Source of the DNA: GCA-002688135 sp964536565
Lineage (GTDB): Bacteria > Patescibacteriota > Patescibacteriia > Magasanikbacterales > GCA-002688135
Length of the DNA stretch: 21,624 nt
Reading direction: 5' to 3'
NCBI GenBank assembly: GCA_964536565.1
Contig: CAZHXK010000014.1
Coordinates: forward strand, 1 to 21,624
Shown piece after piece: positions 5,054-11,526 of this stretch (within the stretch, counting starts at the first letter, position 1; each line of letters starts with the position of its first letter). The notes beneath the pieces are model-generated. The model made no database searches, had not been told where the DNA came from, and was given only the letters and a program-made list of their open reading frames with translations. Both the position numbers and the translations under genes were made by a program.

Positions 5054-7375
5054 ATGCCACGTCGCTCCCGACGCAAAAAACAAGAACCACGCTCCCTTGC
5101 TCCAGCTATTAAAAAAGGCTTAATTGCACTTGGGTTCGTTACCATTGGCGTACTCATTATTCTCTCCTTTCTCGGCCTCGCTGGGCAATTCGGAGAGACA
5201 TCAGACAACATTCTTGCTCAAGGAATCGGACTACTTCGATACATACTGCCATTCATATTCTTCTTACTCGCATACAAATCTGATCCCATTGATTTTCTCA
5301 ACTCTGACGACGAAGCTGAAGACGACGAAGATGAAGGATACCACCCAACTCATTTCGTCGGTGCAATCCTGCTATCTCTCGCACTATCAGGCTTGCTACA
5401 CCTCCTATTAGCACACGCCGACTCACTAAGCCTTGCACAACAAGGACTTGGAGGAGGACTACTCGGCCACTACTTAACTCTCTACACAATTCAATACTTC
5501 GGCATGTGGGCAAGCGGCGTTATTTTCGTGGCTGTATTTATAGCTGGAATACTATTCCTATTCAGCACATCTCTCATCGCACTTCTCATGCCACATAAAG
5601 GAACAGGGCCACTCGCGAGATTCTTTCCTCAAGCTGATGAAGAAGACGAGGGTGAAGAAGAGGATGAGGAAGACTACGAATATGAAGATGACGAAAAGAA
5701 GCCTTTCATGAGACGAATTCTAGCTTTCGGAAAATCCAAACAGGATGACGAGCAGGAAGAAGAACCCGAAGAGGAGGAAGAGGAGGAAGAGGAGGAAGAT
5801 GATGTACCAACTATGGAAGAAGCGGAAGAACAGGATTCAGAGGAGGATGAAAACACATATGAGGAAATCGAGATAAAAGAATATAATTACCCTCCAATCT
5901 CATTACTCAAACGATCTTCGGCTACAGCAAAAGCCGGAGACATCAAACGCAACCAGGAAATCATCCAAAACACGTATGCAAACTTCAACATCAACGTTGA
6001 AATGAGTGACGCTCGTGTCGGACCAACCGTTACACAATATACCTTCAGACCATCAGACGGAGTTAAACTTTCCAAAATCACAGGACTTTCAAATGATCTC
6101 GCACTCGCACTCGCAGCACATCCTATCCGAATTGAGGCTCCAATCCCAGGAAAATCACTCGTTGGTATCGAGGTACCCAATCAAAAAACGGCAGTCGTCA
6201 CACTATGTGATCTTCTCGCACACGAAGAATTCGAGGGCATCAAAAACAAATACCACATCGCGCTCGGTAAGGATGTTGGAGGAAAACCAATTTTTGCCCA
6301 CCTCCCAACCATGCCTCATCTCCTTGTCGCTGGTGCAACAGGCTCAGGTAAAACAGTGTGTGTGAACACCATTCTCACCAGTCTCATCTTCCAACACTCA
6401 CCACAAGAGCTGCGACTTATTCTCGTCGATCCAAAACGAGTTGAATTGCCACTATACAACGGCATTCCCCACCTCCTCACTCCTGTCATTACAGATGTAT
6501 CCAAAACAGTGAACGCTCTCAAATGGACAATCGGAGAAATGGAAAGACGATTCGACCTACTAGCAAAAGCAAAAAAACGCGACATTACATCATACAACAA
6601 GGCAATGTCACGAAAAGGAGGACAAACACTCCCCGTGATCGTATTTGTAGTTGATGAGTTGGCAGACCTCATGATCACAGCCGGAGCAGAAGTTGAAGGA
6701 GGCATCATTAGACTTGCTCAAATGGCTCGAGCTATTGGAATTCACCTTATTCTTGCAACGCAACGCCCATCAGTCGACGTAATCACAGGATTGCTCAAAG
6801 CAAATATTCCAGGACGTATCGCGTTCTCAGTATCATCGCTCGTAGACTCACGAACAATCCTCGACTCGTCCGGTGCGGAAAAACTGGTTGGACGAGGAGA
6901 CATGCTCTTCCAAAATGCCCAAATCTCTAAACCAAAGCGTATTCAGGGTGCATTCATCTCAGAAGAAGAATTAAAAAAGATTATCAACTTCATCAAACAT
7001 GACGACGTTCCCGTATACGACGATGCAATCACAGAACGAGCTAAACAAACAACATTGTTTGGAAGCTCTACCGACACATCAGAAGATGTACTCTATCACG
7101 AGGCACGCGAGCTCGTCATCGCAGCTGGAAAAGCCTCAGCTTCATACCTCCAGCGTCGACTCAAGGTTGGATACGCTCGAGCTGCACGATTACTAGACAT
7201 GCTTGAAGAGGCTGGCGTTGTCGGTCCATCACAGGGATCAAAACCACGAGAAATATTGATCACAGAAGCTGAAAATGATACAGTTGAGGAAGAAGAGGAA
7301 GAAACGGCAGAGGAGGAAGAGTGGGAAGAAGGAGAAGAGGAAGAAGAAGATGAGAATTACGAAGACTTACGATAA
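5054..7375 (+). CDS. ftsK: DNA translocase FtsK/SpoIIIE
   Basis: This 773-residue membrane-anchored motor pumps chromosomal DNA through the division septum. The N-terminus has about four hydrophobic segments (near 21-43, 56-74, 101-120, 146-178). An extremely acidic linker (about 194-272) follows, then the alpha/beta ATPase core. Walker A is GATGSGKT at 427-434, and Walker B is VIVFVVDELADL at 528-539, followed by the ATQRPS block at 568-573. The winged-helix gamma domain (about 678-735) carries the helix YLQRRLKVGYARAARLLDML. After it comes a second acidic tail (about 744-773), unusual because FtsK normally ends with gamma. ATG 5054 has no SD. The linker contains three perfect tandem GAGGAGGAA copies. 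The gene is followed 20 nt later by a RodZ-like gene, probably co-transcribed. Confidence 0.96.
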   Translation: MPRRSRRKKQEPRSLAPAIKKGLIALGFVTIGVLIILSFLGLAGQFGETSDNILAQGIGLLRYILPFIFFLLAYKSDPIDFLNSDDEAEDDEDEGYHPTHFVGAILLSLALSGLLHLLLAHADSLSLAQQGLGGGLLGHYLTLYTIQYFGMWASGVIFVAVFIAGILFLFSTSLIALLMPHKGTGPLARFFPQADEEDEGEEEDEEDYEYEDDEKKPFMRRILAFGKSKQDDEQEEEPEEEEEEEEEEDDVPTMEEAEEQDSEEDENTYEEIEIKEYNYPPISLLKRSSATAKAGDIKRNQEIIQNTYANFNINVEMSDARVGPTVTQYTFRPSDGVKLSKITGLSNDLALALAAHPIRIEAPIPGKSLVGIEVPNQKTAVVTLCDLLAHEEFEGIKNKYHIALGKDVGGKPIFAHLPTMPHLLVAGATGSGKTVCVNTILTSLIFQHSPQELRLILVDPKRVELPLYNGIPHLLTPVITDVSKTVNALKWTIGEMERRFDLLAKAKKRDITSYNKAMSRKGGQTLPVIVFVVDELADLMITAGAEVEGGIIRLAQMARAIGIHLILATQRPSVDVITGLLKANIPGRIAFSVSSLVDSRTILDSSGAEKLVGRGDMLFQNAQISKPKRIQGAFISEEELKKIINFIKHDDVPVYDDAITERAKQTTLFGSSTDTSEDVLYHEARELVIAAGKASASYLQRRLKVGYARAARLLDMLEEAGVVGPSQGSKPREILITEAENDTVEEEEEETAEEEEWEEGEEEEEDENYEDLR
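5771..5797 (+). repeat. Three tandem GAGGAGGAA repeats in the ftsK acidic linker
   Basis: Three perfect 9-nt copies encode poly-glutamate inside a longer purine-only stretch. In-frame slippage here would lengthen or shorten the linker by three residues without breaking the gene. Confidence 0.85.
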
Positions 7376-7395
7376 AACTAGCAGAGCATCACTGT

Positions 7396-8064
7396 ATGGA
7401 AGACAAAAAACTCTGCCTACGTCTCAAACAAATCAGAGAAAAGGCGGGAATCTCAATTAAAAAGTGTGCAGAAACATCAGGAATCGCCCTGACACATATT
7501 CATGCACTCGAAAATTGCGAATACGATAAACTCCCATCCTCAAGCGCTCGTAAAACTATCGTTAAGCAATATGCCCGCGCATGCGGCGTAGATGAAATTG
7601 AACTAGAAGACGCACTTCATGAACTCGACCACAAAGAGAAACGTCACAGCATCCCGACTAAGAAAAAAACGAGTATCTCATTCCCACACGCAATCCGAAC
7701 AGTCATCGCTACCGCAGGTATTCTATCAATGGCACTATATCTAGGCATGGAAGTTCACGCGATGATCGGTCCACCAGCTCTCACCATCGAATCACCCTCA
7801 GATAATTTCGAAACACAAGAAGGTGCCGTACGTATCGCCGGAACCACTCAACCAGAATCCACTGTTACACTCAATGGTTTAAAAACAAACATAGACACAA
7901 AAGGAAATTTTGAAGAGACCATCCATCTTAAAAGAGGACTCAACGAGATAATCATTATTTCAGAATCAAAACGAGGCGGCCAAGCAACAGCCTCACGATC
8001 AGTGCTATACACACCGGAGGAGGTGCATTCAGCACAAACAAACACAGAATCAAATCAGTTGTAA
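7396..8064 (+). CDS. RodZ-like protein: HTH, one membrane helix, extracytoplasmic Ig-like domain
   Basis: This protein has 222 residues. Residues 1-75 form an XRE/HTH_25-type helix-turn-helix (LRLKQIREKAGISIKKCAE, then IHALENCEYDKLPSSS), the domain by which RodZ contacts MreB. A basic stretch (KTKKK-like, 80-92) precedes one membrane helix at about 100-118. The outer domain (128-205) resembles the Big_9/glucodextranase-B Ig-like fold (IESPSDNF...VRIAGTTQP...VTLNG). This architecture is that of the short RodZ-like proteins common next to ftsK or recA in Patescibacteria. It may act in cell shape or division or as a membrane-bound regulator. The start at 7396 lies 20 nt after ftsK; no SD is seen. 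A large hairpin follows the stop. Confidence 0.82.
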   Translation: MEDKKLCLRLKQIREKAGISIKKCAETSGIALTHIHALENCEYDKLPSSSARKTIVKQYARACGVDEIELEDALHELDHKEKRHSIPTKKKTSISFPHAIRTVIATAGILSMALYLGMEVHAMIGPPALTIESPSDNFETQEGAVRIAGTTQPESTVTLNGLKTNIDTKGNFEETIHLKRGLNEIIIISESKRGGQATASRSVLYTPEEVHSAQTNTESNQL

Positions 8065-8071
8065 TAGTACA

Positions 8072-8127
8072 TAAAGACAAAAATATCATTCAATCGGAAG
8101 GAGGGCCCGATTACATTTTTGTCTTTA
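8072..8127 (+). other. Large hairpin with an SD sequence in its loop, between the RodZ-like gene and recA
   Basis: TAAAGACAAAAAT (8072-8084) pairs perfectly over 13 bp with ATTTTTGTCTTTA (8115-8127). Inside, AATCGG (8092-8097) pairs with CCGATT (8107-8112). The 9-nt loop reads AAGGAGGGC and holds a full AAGGAGG, with no start codon at a usable distance. The inner stem followed by ATTTTTG may work as the terminator of the ftsK operon. The remaining bases up to recA (8128-8307) hold a small CATAAC-GAGA-GTTATG hairpin near 8213 and no confident promoter. Confidence 0.7.
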
Positions 8128-8323
8128 CGTATTACTAACTGCGCCAATCCGATAATGCATTTCTAGAGCCGATTTTTTCTGCTTACGACGAAAAATTCAT
8201 TGAGTGAGGAATCATAACGAGAGTTATGGTGACAAGATCAAGGGATTTTGCAGACAAAGCAGGATAAACTGGAATCAGGAATGAATTATCAGATTAGTGC
8301 TCGTAACGAGGAGGACTGAGCAT

Positions 8324-9397
8324 ATGTCAGACAAAGAGAAACAGGCTGTGATCGACAGCGCAATTGACCAAATCCGCCAACGATTCGGAGATGGATCGAT
8401 CATGCGATTAGGAGAAGCTAAGAAGATGACCGTCGAGGGAATATCAACAGGCGCACTTTCAGTTGATATTGCACTCGGAGGACGCGGGTTTCCACGAGGT
8501 CGTATTATCGAAATTTACGGTCCAGAAGCTTCAGGTAAAACATCCCTCGCACTTCACACCGTAGCGCAAGTACAGAAAGAAGGTGGTCTCGCAGCCTTCA
8601 TTGACGCCGAACACGCCCTTGATCCGGAGTATTCAAAAATGATCGGTGTGAACATTGAGGAACTTCTTATTTCTCAGCCAGACAATGGAGAACAAGCATT
8701 GGAAATTCTCGAAACACTTGTTCGATCAAACGCAGTCGATGTCGTAGTCGTTGATTCCGTTGCAGCACTCGTGCCAAAAGCAGAAATTGATGGAGACATG
8801 GGAGCTTCACACATGGGATTGCAGGCTCGACTCATGTCTCAAGCACTTCGTAAGTTGACTGGTATTGTGAGCAAAACCAAAACTACGGTCATCTTCATTA
8901 ACCAGACTCGAATGAAGATCGGAATCGTATTTGGAAACCCTGAAACAACAACTGGTGGAAATGCACTCAAGTTCTACTGTTCAGTGCGCGTTGAAGTTCG
9001 CCGATCAGCTCAAATCAAACAAGCTGATAAAGTTGTCGGAAATCGCGTCAAAATGAAGATCGTAAAAAATAAAGTTGCTCCACCGTTTAGAACAACAGAA
9101 TTCGACATTATGTACAACGAAGGAATCTCAGTTTCCGGAGACACACTAGACGTCGGTGTTGCAGAAGGAGTCATTAGTAAACGAGGAAACACGTACTCTT
9201 TCAAGGAATTAAAACTCGGAGTAGGAAGAGAGGTTACAAAAAAATTCCTCCGCTCCAACAATCAAATCATGCTAGACATTCGAAAAGCTGTCATGGATGA
9301 ACTCACACGACGTGAGATGGGAGCAGAGCCAGAAACCGTCAAAGCAACAAAGGAAAAGAAAAAGGCACAGGAAAAGAAAGAGCCAACCCCAGCCTAA
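8324..9397 (+). CDS. recA: Recombinase RecA
   Basis: RecA coats single-stranded DNA, drives strand exchange and stimulates LexA-type autocleavage. The protein has 357 residues, the usual length. The N-terminus reads KQAVIDSAIDQIRQRFGDGS. Walker A is GPEASGKT at 66-73, VVVDSVAAL is the Walker B strand, and the L2 loop region reads FGNPETTTGGNALKFY. The C-terminus is Lys/Glu-rich with an acidic-basic tail. ATG 8324 was chosen over an in-frame GTG at 8297 because a perfect SD (GAGGAGGA, 8308-8315) sits 8 nt before it and the protein then begins as in the family. The INQTRMKIG segment has Thr where most RecAs have Ile. It is followed by a strong terminator. Confidence 0.98.
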   Translation: MSDKEKQAVIDSAIDQIRQRFGDGSIMRLGEAKKMTVEGISTGALSVDIALGGRGFPRGRIIEIYGPEASGKTSLALHTVAQVQKEGGLAAFIDAEHALDPEYSKMIGVNIEELLISQPDNGEQALEILETLVRSNAVDVVVVDSVAALVPKAEIDGDMGASHMGLQARLMSQALRKLTGIVSKTKTTVIFINQTRMKIGIVFGNPETTTGGNALKFYCSVRVEVRRSAQIKQADKVVGNRVKMKIVKNKVAPPFRTTEFDIMYNEGISVSGDTLDVGVAEGVISKRGNTYSFKELKLGVGREVTKKFLRSNNQIMLDIRKAVMDELTRREMGAEPETVKATKEKKKAQEKKEPTPA

Positions 9398-9401
9398 AAA
9401 T

Positions 9402-9427
9402 AAAAAGCCTCTCCGGAGGCTTTTTTG
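9402..9427 (+). terminator. Rho-independent terminator of recA
   Basis: AAAAAGCCTC, loop TCCG and GAGGCTTTTT form a strong stem with a 6-T run (9421-9426), starting 5 nt after the recA stop. Confidence 0.9.
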
Positions 9428-9431
9428 GTAT

Positions 9432-9456
9432 AAAAAAAGAGAGCTCGTAGCTCTCT
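9432..9456 (-). terminator. Rho-independent terminator of the converging minus-strand pair
   Basis: On the minus strand AGAGAGCT-ACG-AGCTCTCT is a perfect 8-bp stem followed by T's (9437-9432). It lies 8 nt after the distal stop codon at 9465-9467, which supports the view that the 9465-9911 frame is one gene. Confidence 0.85.
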
Positions 9457-9464
9457 GTCTTCTA

Positions 9465-9590
9465 TCAACTCATCTTCACTACGCCATAAATGTGGTAAGA
9501 AGGTCTCGTCTTCACATCCTCAGGAAAATCAATACCGTACTGTCCCTCGTCCTCAGAAAAGTCCCACAACCAGTAACCCGCACGAGTTTC
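9465..9590 (-). pseudogene. In-frame continuation of the 9591-9911 gene after a TGA codon
   Basis: Directly after TGA 9593-9591 the same frame stays open for 41 sense codons to TGA 9467-9465. The translation (ETRAGYWLWDFSEDEG..., ending IYGVVKMS) aligns with the C-terminus of the upstream paralogue (GFVYWELVLNGSEG...GVVKAQ). It shares YW, [IF]PE and GVVK at similar spacing. It has no start codon of its own near the TGA. It is either the severed C-terminus of a mutated gene or is reached by stop-codon readthrough. Confidence 0.75.
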
Positions 9591-9911
9591 TCAAGATGTA
9601 ATGATTCCAGAATGCGTATCTCCATCGCGCAAAAACTGACAAAGAAAGAATCGAACCTCGCCCGACAATTCTACAATCTGTCGAACTGTAAACGAATTTG
9701 TATCTGCGATCTCTGCAAAATGCGACATTTGAAGCACATCACCAATGTCAATCTTCGAAGGATCTTCACCTTCATACACCGGCACAACAACCTCATAATC
9801 AGCCGGGTACGGATAGTTCGGATCGTTCGGGAGCATCCAACGACCTCCATTCAGATACCAGAACACAAATCCAAGAACAGCAGCAACTGGAATTTCAATC
9901 AGTAACCACAT
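9591..9911 (-). CDS. Membrane-anchored protein, interrupted paralogue of the preceding gene
   Basis: The frame from ATG 9911 encodes one N-terminal membrane helix (about 2-20, WLLIEIPVAAVLGFVFWYL). A soluble domain follows, with KIDIGDVLQMSHFAEIADTN matching DINVGDVISLLGEEGLADDN of its upstream neighbour. It stops at TGA 9593-9591 after 106 residues. The frame continues open to 9465, where the combined length of 148 codons would match the 161-residue paralogue. The TGA aligns with an Arg of the paralogue (VRDSKG against S-stop-ETRAG), so CGA to TGA is a simple explanation. The ATG overlaps the stop of the upstream gene (TGATG), so translation is coupled; a GTG at 9914 is an alternative start. 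Function unknown. Confidence 0.75.
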   Translation of the reverse strand: MWLLIEIPVAAVLGFVFWYLNGGRWMLPNDPNYPYPADYEVVVPVYEGEDPSKIDIGDVLQMSHFAEIADTNSFTVRQIVELSGEVRFFLCQFLRDGDTHSGIITS

Positions 9912-10396
9912 CACGCCACCACCCGCTCCTGAGCCTTCACCACACCATTAAACGAGCGAGTAGATAAAAGAAGAGCTTCCGGGATGTTGTTCGGATCCAT
10001 GCCTTCACTACCATTCAACACAAGCTCCCAATAAACGAACCCCTTAGAATCACGCACTGCAAGAATGTGGACATAACACACCCGCCCTCGAAGTGCATAA
10101 TCGCACTCAAACAGAGAAGCTGAGTCGTCAACACGAGTCGCTGCTGTACGAACTGTAAGCTGATTATCATCAGCCAACCCCTCTTCTCCGAGTAAGCTAA
10201 TCACATCCCCCACATTGATATCATCAGGATGTGCAGATTGAATGACATCAGCAGGATGAACGCGCATCTTCTTCACAGATCGATGACCGCGATTTCCATG
10301 CGCAACAAGGCCATAAATAGCAAAAGCTGCCCAACCCATGACACCCAGCACAGCAACCATAATAAGCAAAGAAAGTAGTGCTCCAAAAATCTCCAT
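9911..10396 (-). CDS. Membrane-anchored protein of unknown function (first of a tandem pair)
   Basis: This protein has 161 residues. One N-terminal membrane helix (about 5-30, LLSLLIMVAVLGVMGWAAFAI) is followed by a basic stretch (NRGHRSVKK) that would stay in the cytoplasm. A soluble domain of about 120 residues follows, with INVGDVISLL, LTVRTAATRVDD, FECDYALRGRVCYVHIL and VYWELVLNG. The alternating hydrophobic pattern suggests a beta-rich fold. I do not recognise the family. The next gene is a paralogue and overlaps by one base. The start is supported by a good SD (GAGGAG, 5 nt before the ATG) and by a promoter with consensus -35 at 10458-10453. Confidence 0.8.
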   Translation of the reverse strand: MEIFGALLSLLIMVAVLGVMGWAAFAIYGLVAHGNRGHRSVKKMRVHPADVIQSAHPDDINVGDVISLLGEEGLADDNQLTVRTAATRVDDSASLFECDYALRGRVCYVHILAVRDSKGFVYWELVLNGSEGMDPNNIPEALLLSTRSFNGVVKAQERVVA

Positions 10397-10429
10397 ACGA
10401 ACTCCTCGTCTATGTAATGTACTATCATC

Positions 10430-10458
10430 AACCTAACACAAATCGCTGCGCGTGTCAA
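10430..10458 (-). promoter_or_regulatory. Promoter of the tandem membrane-protein pair
   Basis: The minus strand has a consensus TTGACA (10458-10453), a 17-nt spacer and a weak TAGGTT (10435-10430) preceded by TGT (extended -10 pattern). Confidence 0.55.
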
Positions 10459-10461
10459 TAC

Positions 10462-10485
10462 AAAAAAACGACCCGAAAGCCGCTA
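10462..10485 (-). terminator. Terminator after trpS
   Basis: On the minus strand CGGCT-TTCG-GGTCG forms a short stem with G-U pairs, extendable by two more weak pairs. Seven T's follow (10468-10462). It lies about 20 nt after the trpS stop. Confidence 0.6.
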
Positions 10486-10502
10486 TTCTACAAGCCATTT
10501 AA

Positions 10503-11489
10503 CTAAAATGAATATCTGAACTTCGTCGCCTTCCTCACCTCATCCATAGTATTCCGACCAATTTCGCGTACAACCTCTCGCCCATTCTTCAATATCTTCT
10601 TAATATCTGCGTCTTTCACTTTCGCACGCTCCTTTTGGATTGGTGCAAGGAACGCATTAATTGCCTCTGCAACTTCTTTTTTCAAATCACCATACCCCTT
10701 TCCATCAAAATCCTTAGCCAATTCTTTTTCACTCCTCCCTGTTGCAACCGCCATCATCGTTAACAAATTCGAAACCTCTGGCTGCTTATTCGGATCAAAC
10801 GACACCTTGCCCTTAGAATCTGTTACCGCCTTCTTCAATTTCTTCACAACTGTATCAGCATCATCAGAAAGATTAATCGCATTCCCTCGAGACTTACTCA
10901 TCTTCTGATCTCCATCCAGACCCAGCAAGCGAGAATTTTTAGATAACATAATTTCCGGAACAGGAAACACCTTTCCAAACGTTTTGTTAAATCGATTCGC
11001 AATGTCACGAGTTAACTCCAAATGCGGAGCCTGGTCTTCACCAACAGGAACAAAACTGGGTTTCACTAATAAAATATCGGCAGCCTGCGAAACAGGATAC
11101 ATCAACATCCCTGCAGACATCTTTCCACCAGGACCCATCGCGCGAACCTCGTCCTTCACTGTCGGATTTCGCTCAAGTTGAGGAACTGTTGTAATCATCG
11201 AAAACATCATCGTCAGTTCTGCGATTTCTGGAATCTGAGACTGAACAAAAATCGGCGTTTTGTCTGGGTCAATCCCCACGGAAATATAATCTCGTACCAA
11301 TTCAAAAACATTTTTCTCTACATCACTCGTATCCAGACGATCTGTCACAACCTGATAATCTGCAATAATAATAAAACCCTCAGCACCCTCGTCCTGAAAC
11401 TTCACACGATTGGCAAGCGATCCGACATAATGCCCGATATGAAGTGGGCCCGTAGGTCGATCACCAGTGAGATATCTTTTCTTAGCCAT
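10503..11489 (-). CDS. trpS: Tryptophanyl-tRNA synthetase
   Basis: This class I aminoacyl-tRNA synthetase charges tRNA-Trp. It has 328 residues, the family's typical size. The TGDRPTGPLHIGHYVGSL block carries HIGH at 17-20, and GDQKMSKSRGN carries KMSKS at 196-200. VGEDQAPHLELTRDIANRFN and MYPVSQAADILL are typical TrpRS segments. ATG 11489 is preceded by TCGACA (11526-11521), 17 nt, TACAAT (11503-11498), which would start transcription within about two bases of the ATG. No SD is present. The gene follows the P-type ATPase by 18 nt and may also be read from its transcript. Confidence 0.97.
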   Translation of the reverse strand: MAKKRYLTGDRPTGPLHIGHYVGSLANRVKFQDEGAEGFIIIADYQVVTDRLDTSDVEKNVFELVRDYISVGIDPDKTPIFVQSQIPEIAELTMMFSMITTVPQLERNPTVKDEVRAMGPGGKMSAGMLMYPVSQAADILLVKPSFVPVGEDQAPHLELTRDIANRFNKTFGKVFPVPEIMLSKNSRLLGLDGDQKMSKSRGNAINLSDDADTVVKKLKKAVTDSKGKVSFDPNKQPEVSNLLTMMAVATGRSEKELAKDFDGKGYGDLKKEVAEAINAFLAPIQKERAKVKDADIKKILKNGREVVREIGRNTMDEVRKATKFRYSF

Positions 11490-11497
11490 AGACCAGT

Positions 11498-11526
11498 ATT
11501 GTATTGATTATACGAACTTTTGTCGA
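11498..11526 (-). promoter_or_regulatory. Candidate trpS promoter giving a near-leaderless mRNA
   Basis: TCGACA, 17 nt, TACAAT on the minus strand, with the -10 ending 8 nt before the trpS ATG. The -35 overlaps the 3' end of the ATPase gene. Confidence 0.45.

Noticed and set aside
8200..8290. recA promoter or SOS box
   Set aside because: Only weak, badly spaced matches (TTGCAG, TAAACT) and no LexA-like palindrome could be supported.
8297..8323. GTG start for RecA at 8297
   Set aside because: It lies upstream of the strong SD, which places the ATG at 8324; the added residues do not belong to RecA.
9591..9593. Genome-wide recoding of TGA as glycine
   Set aside because: TGA ends rnhB and the 10396 gene in tight overlaps with the next start codon (ATGA, TGATG), so it is a true stop in this genome.
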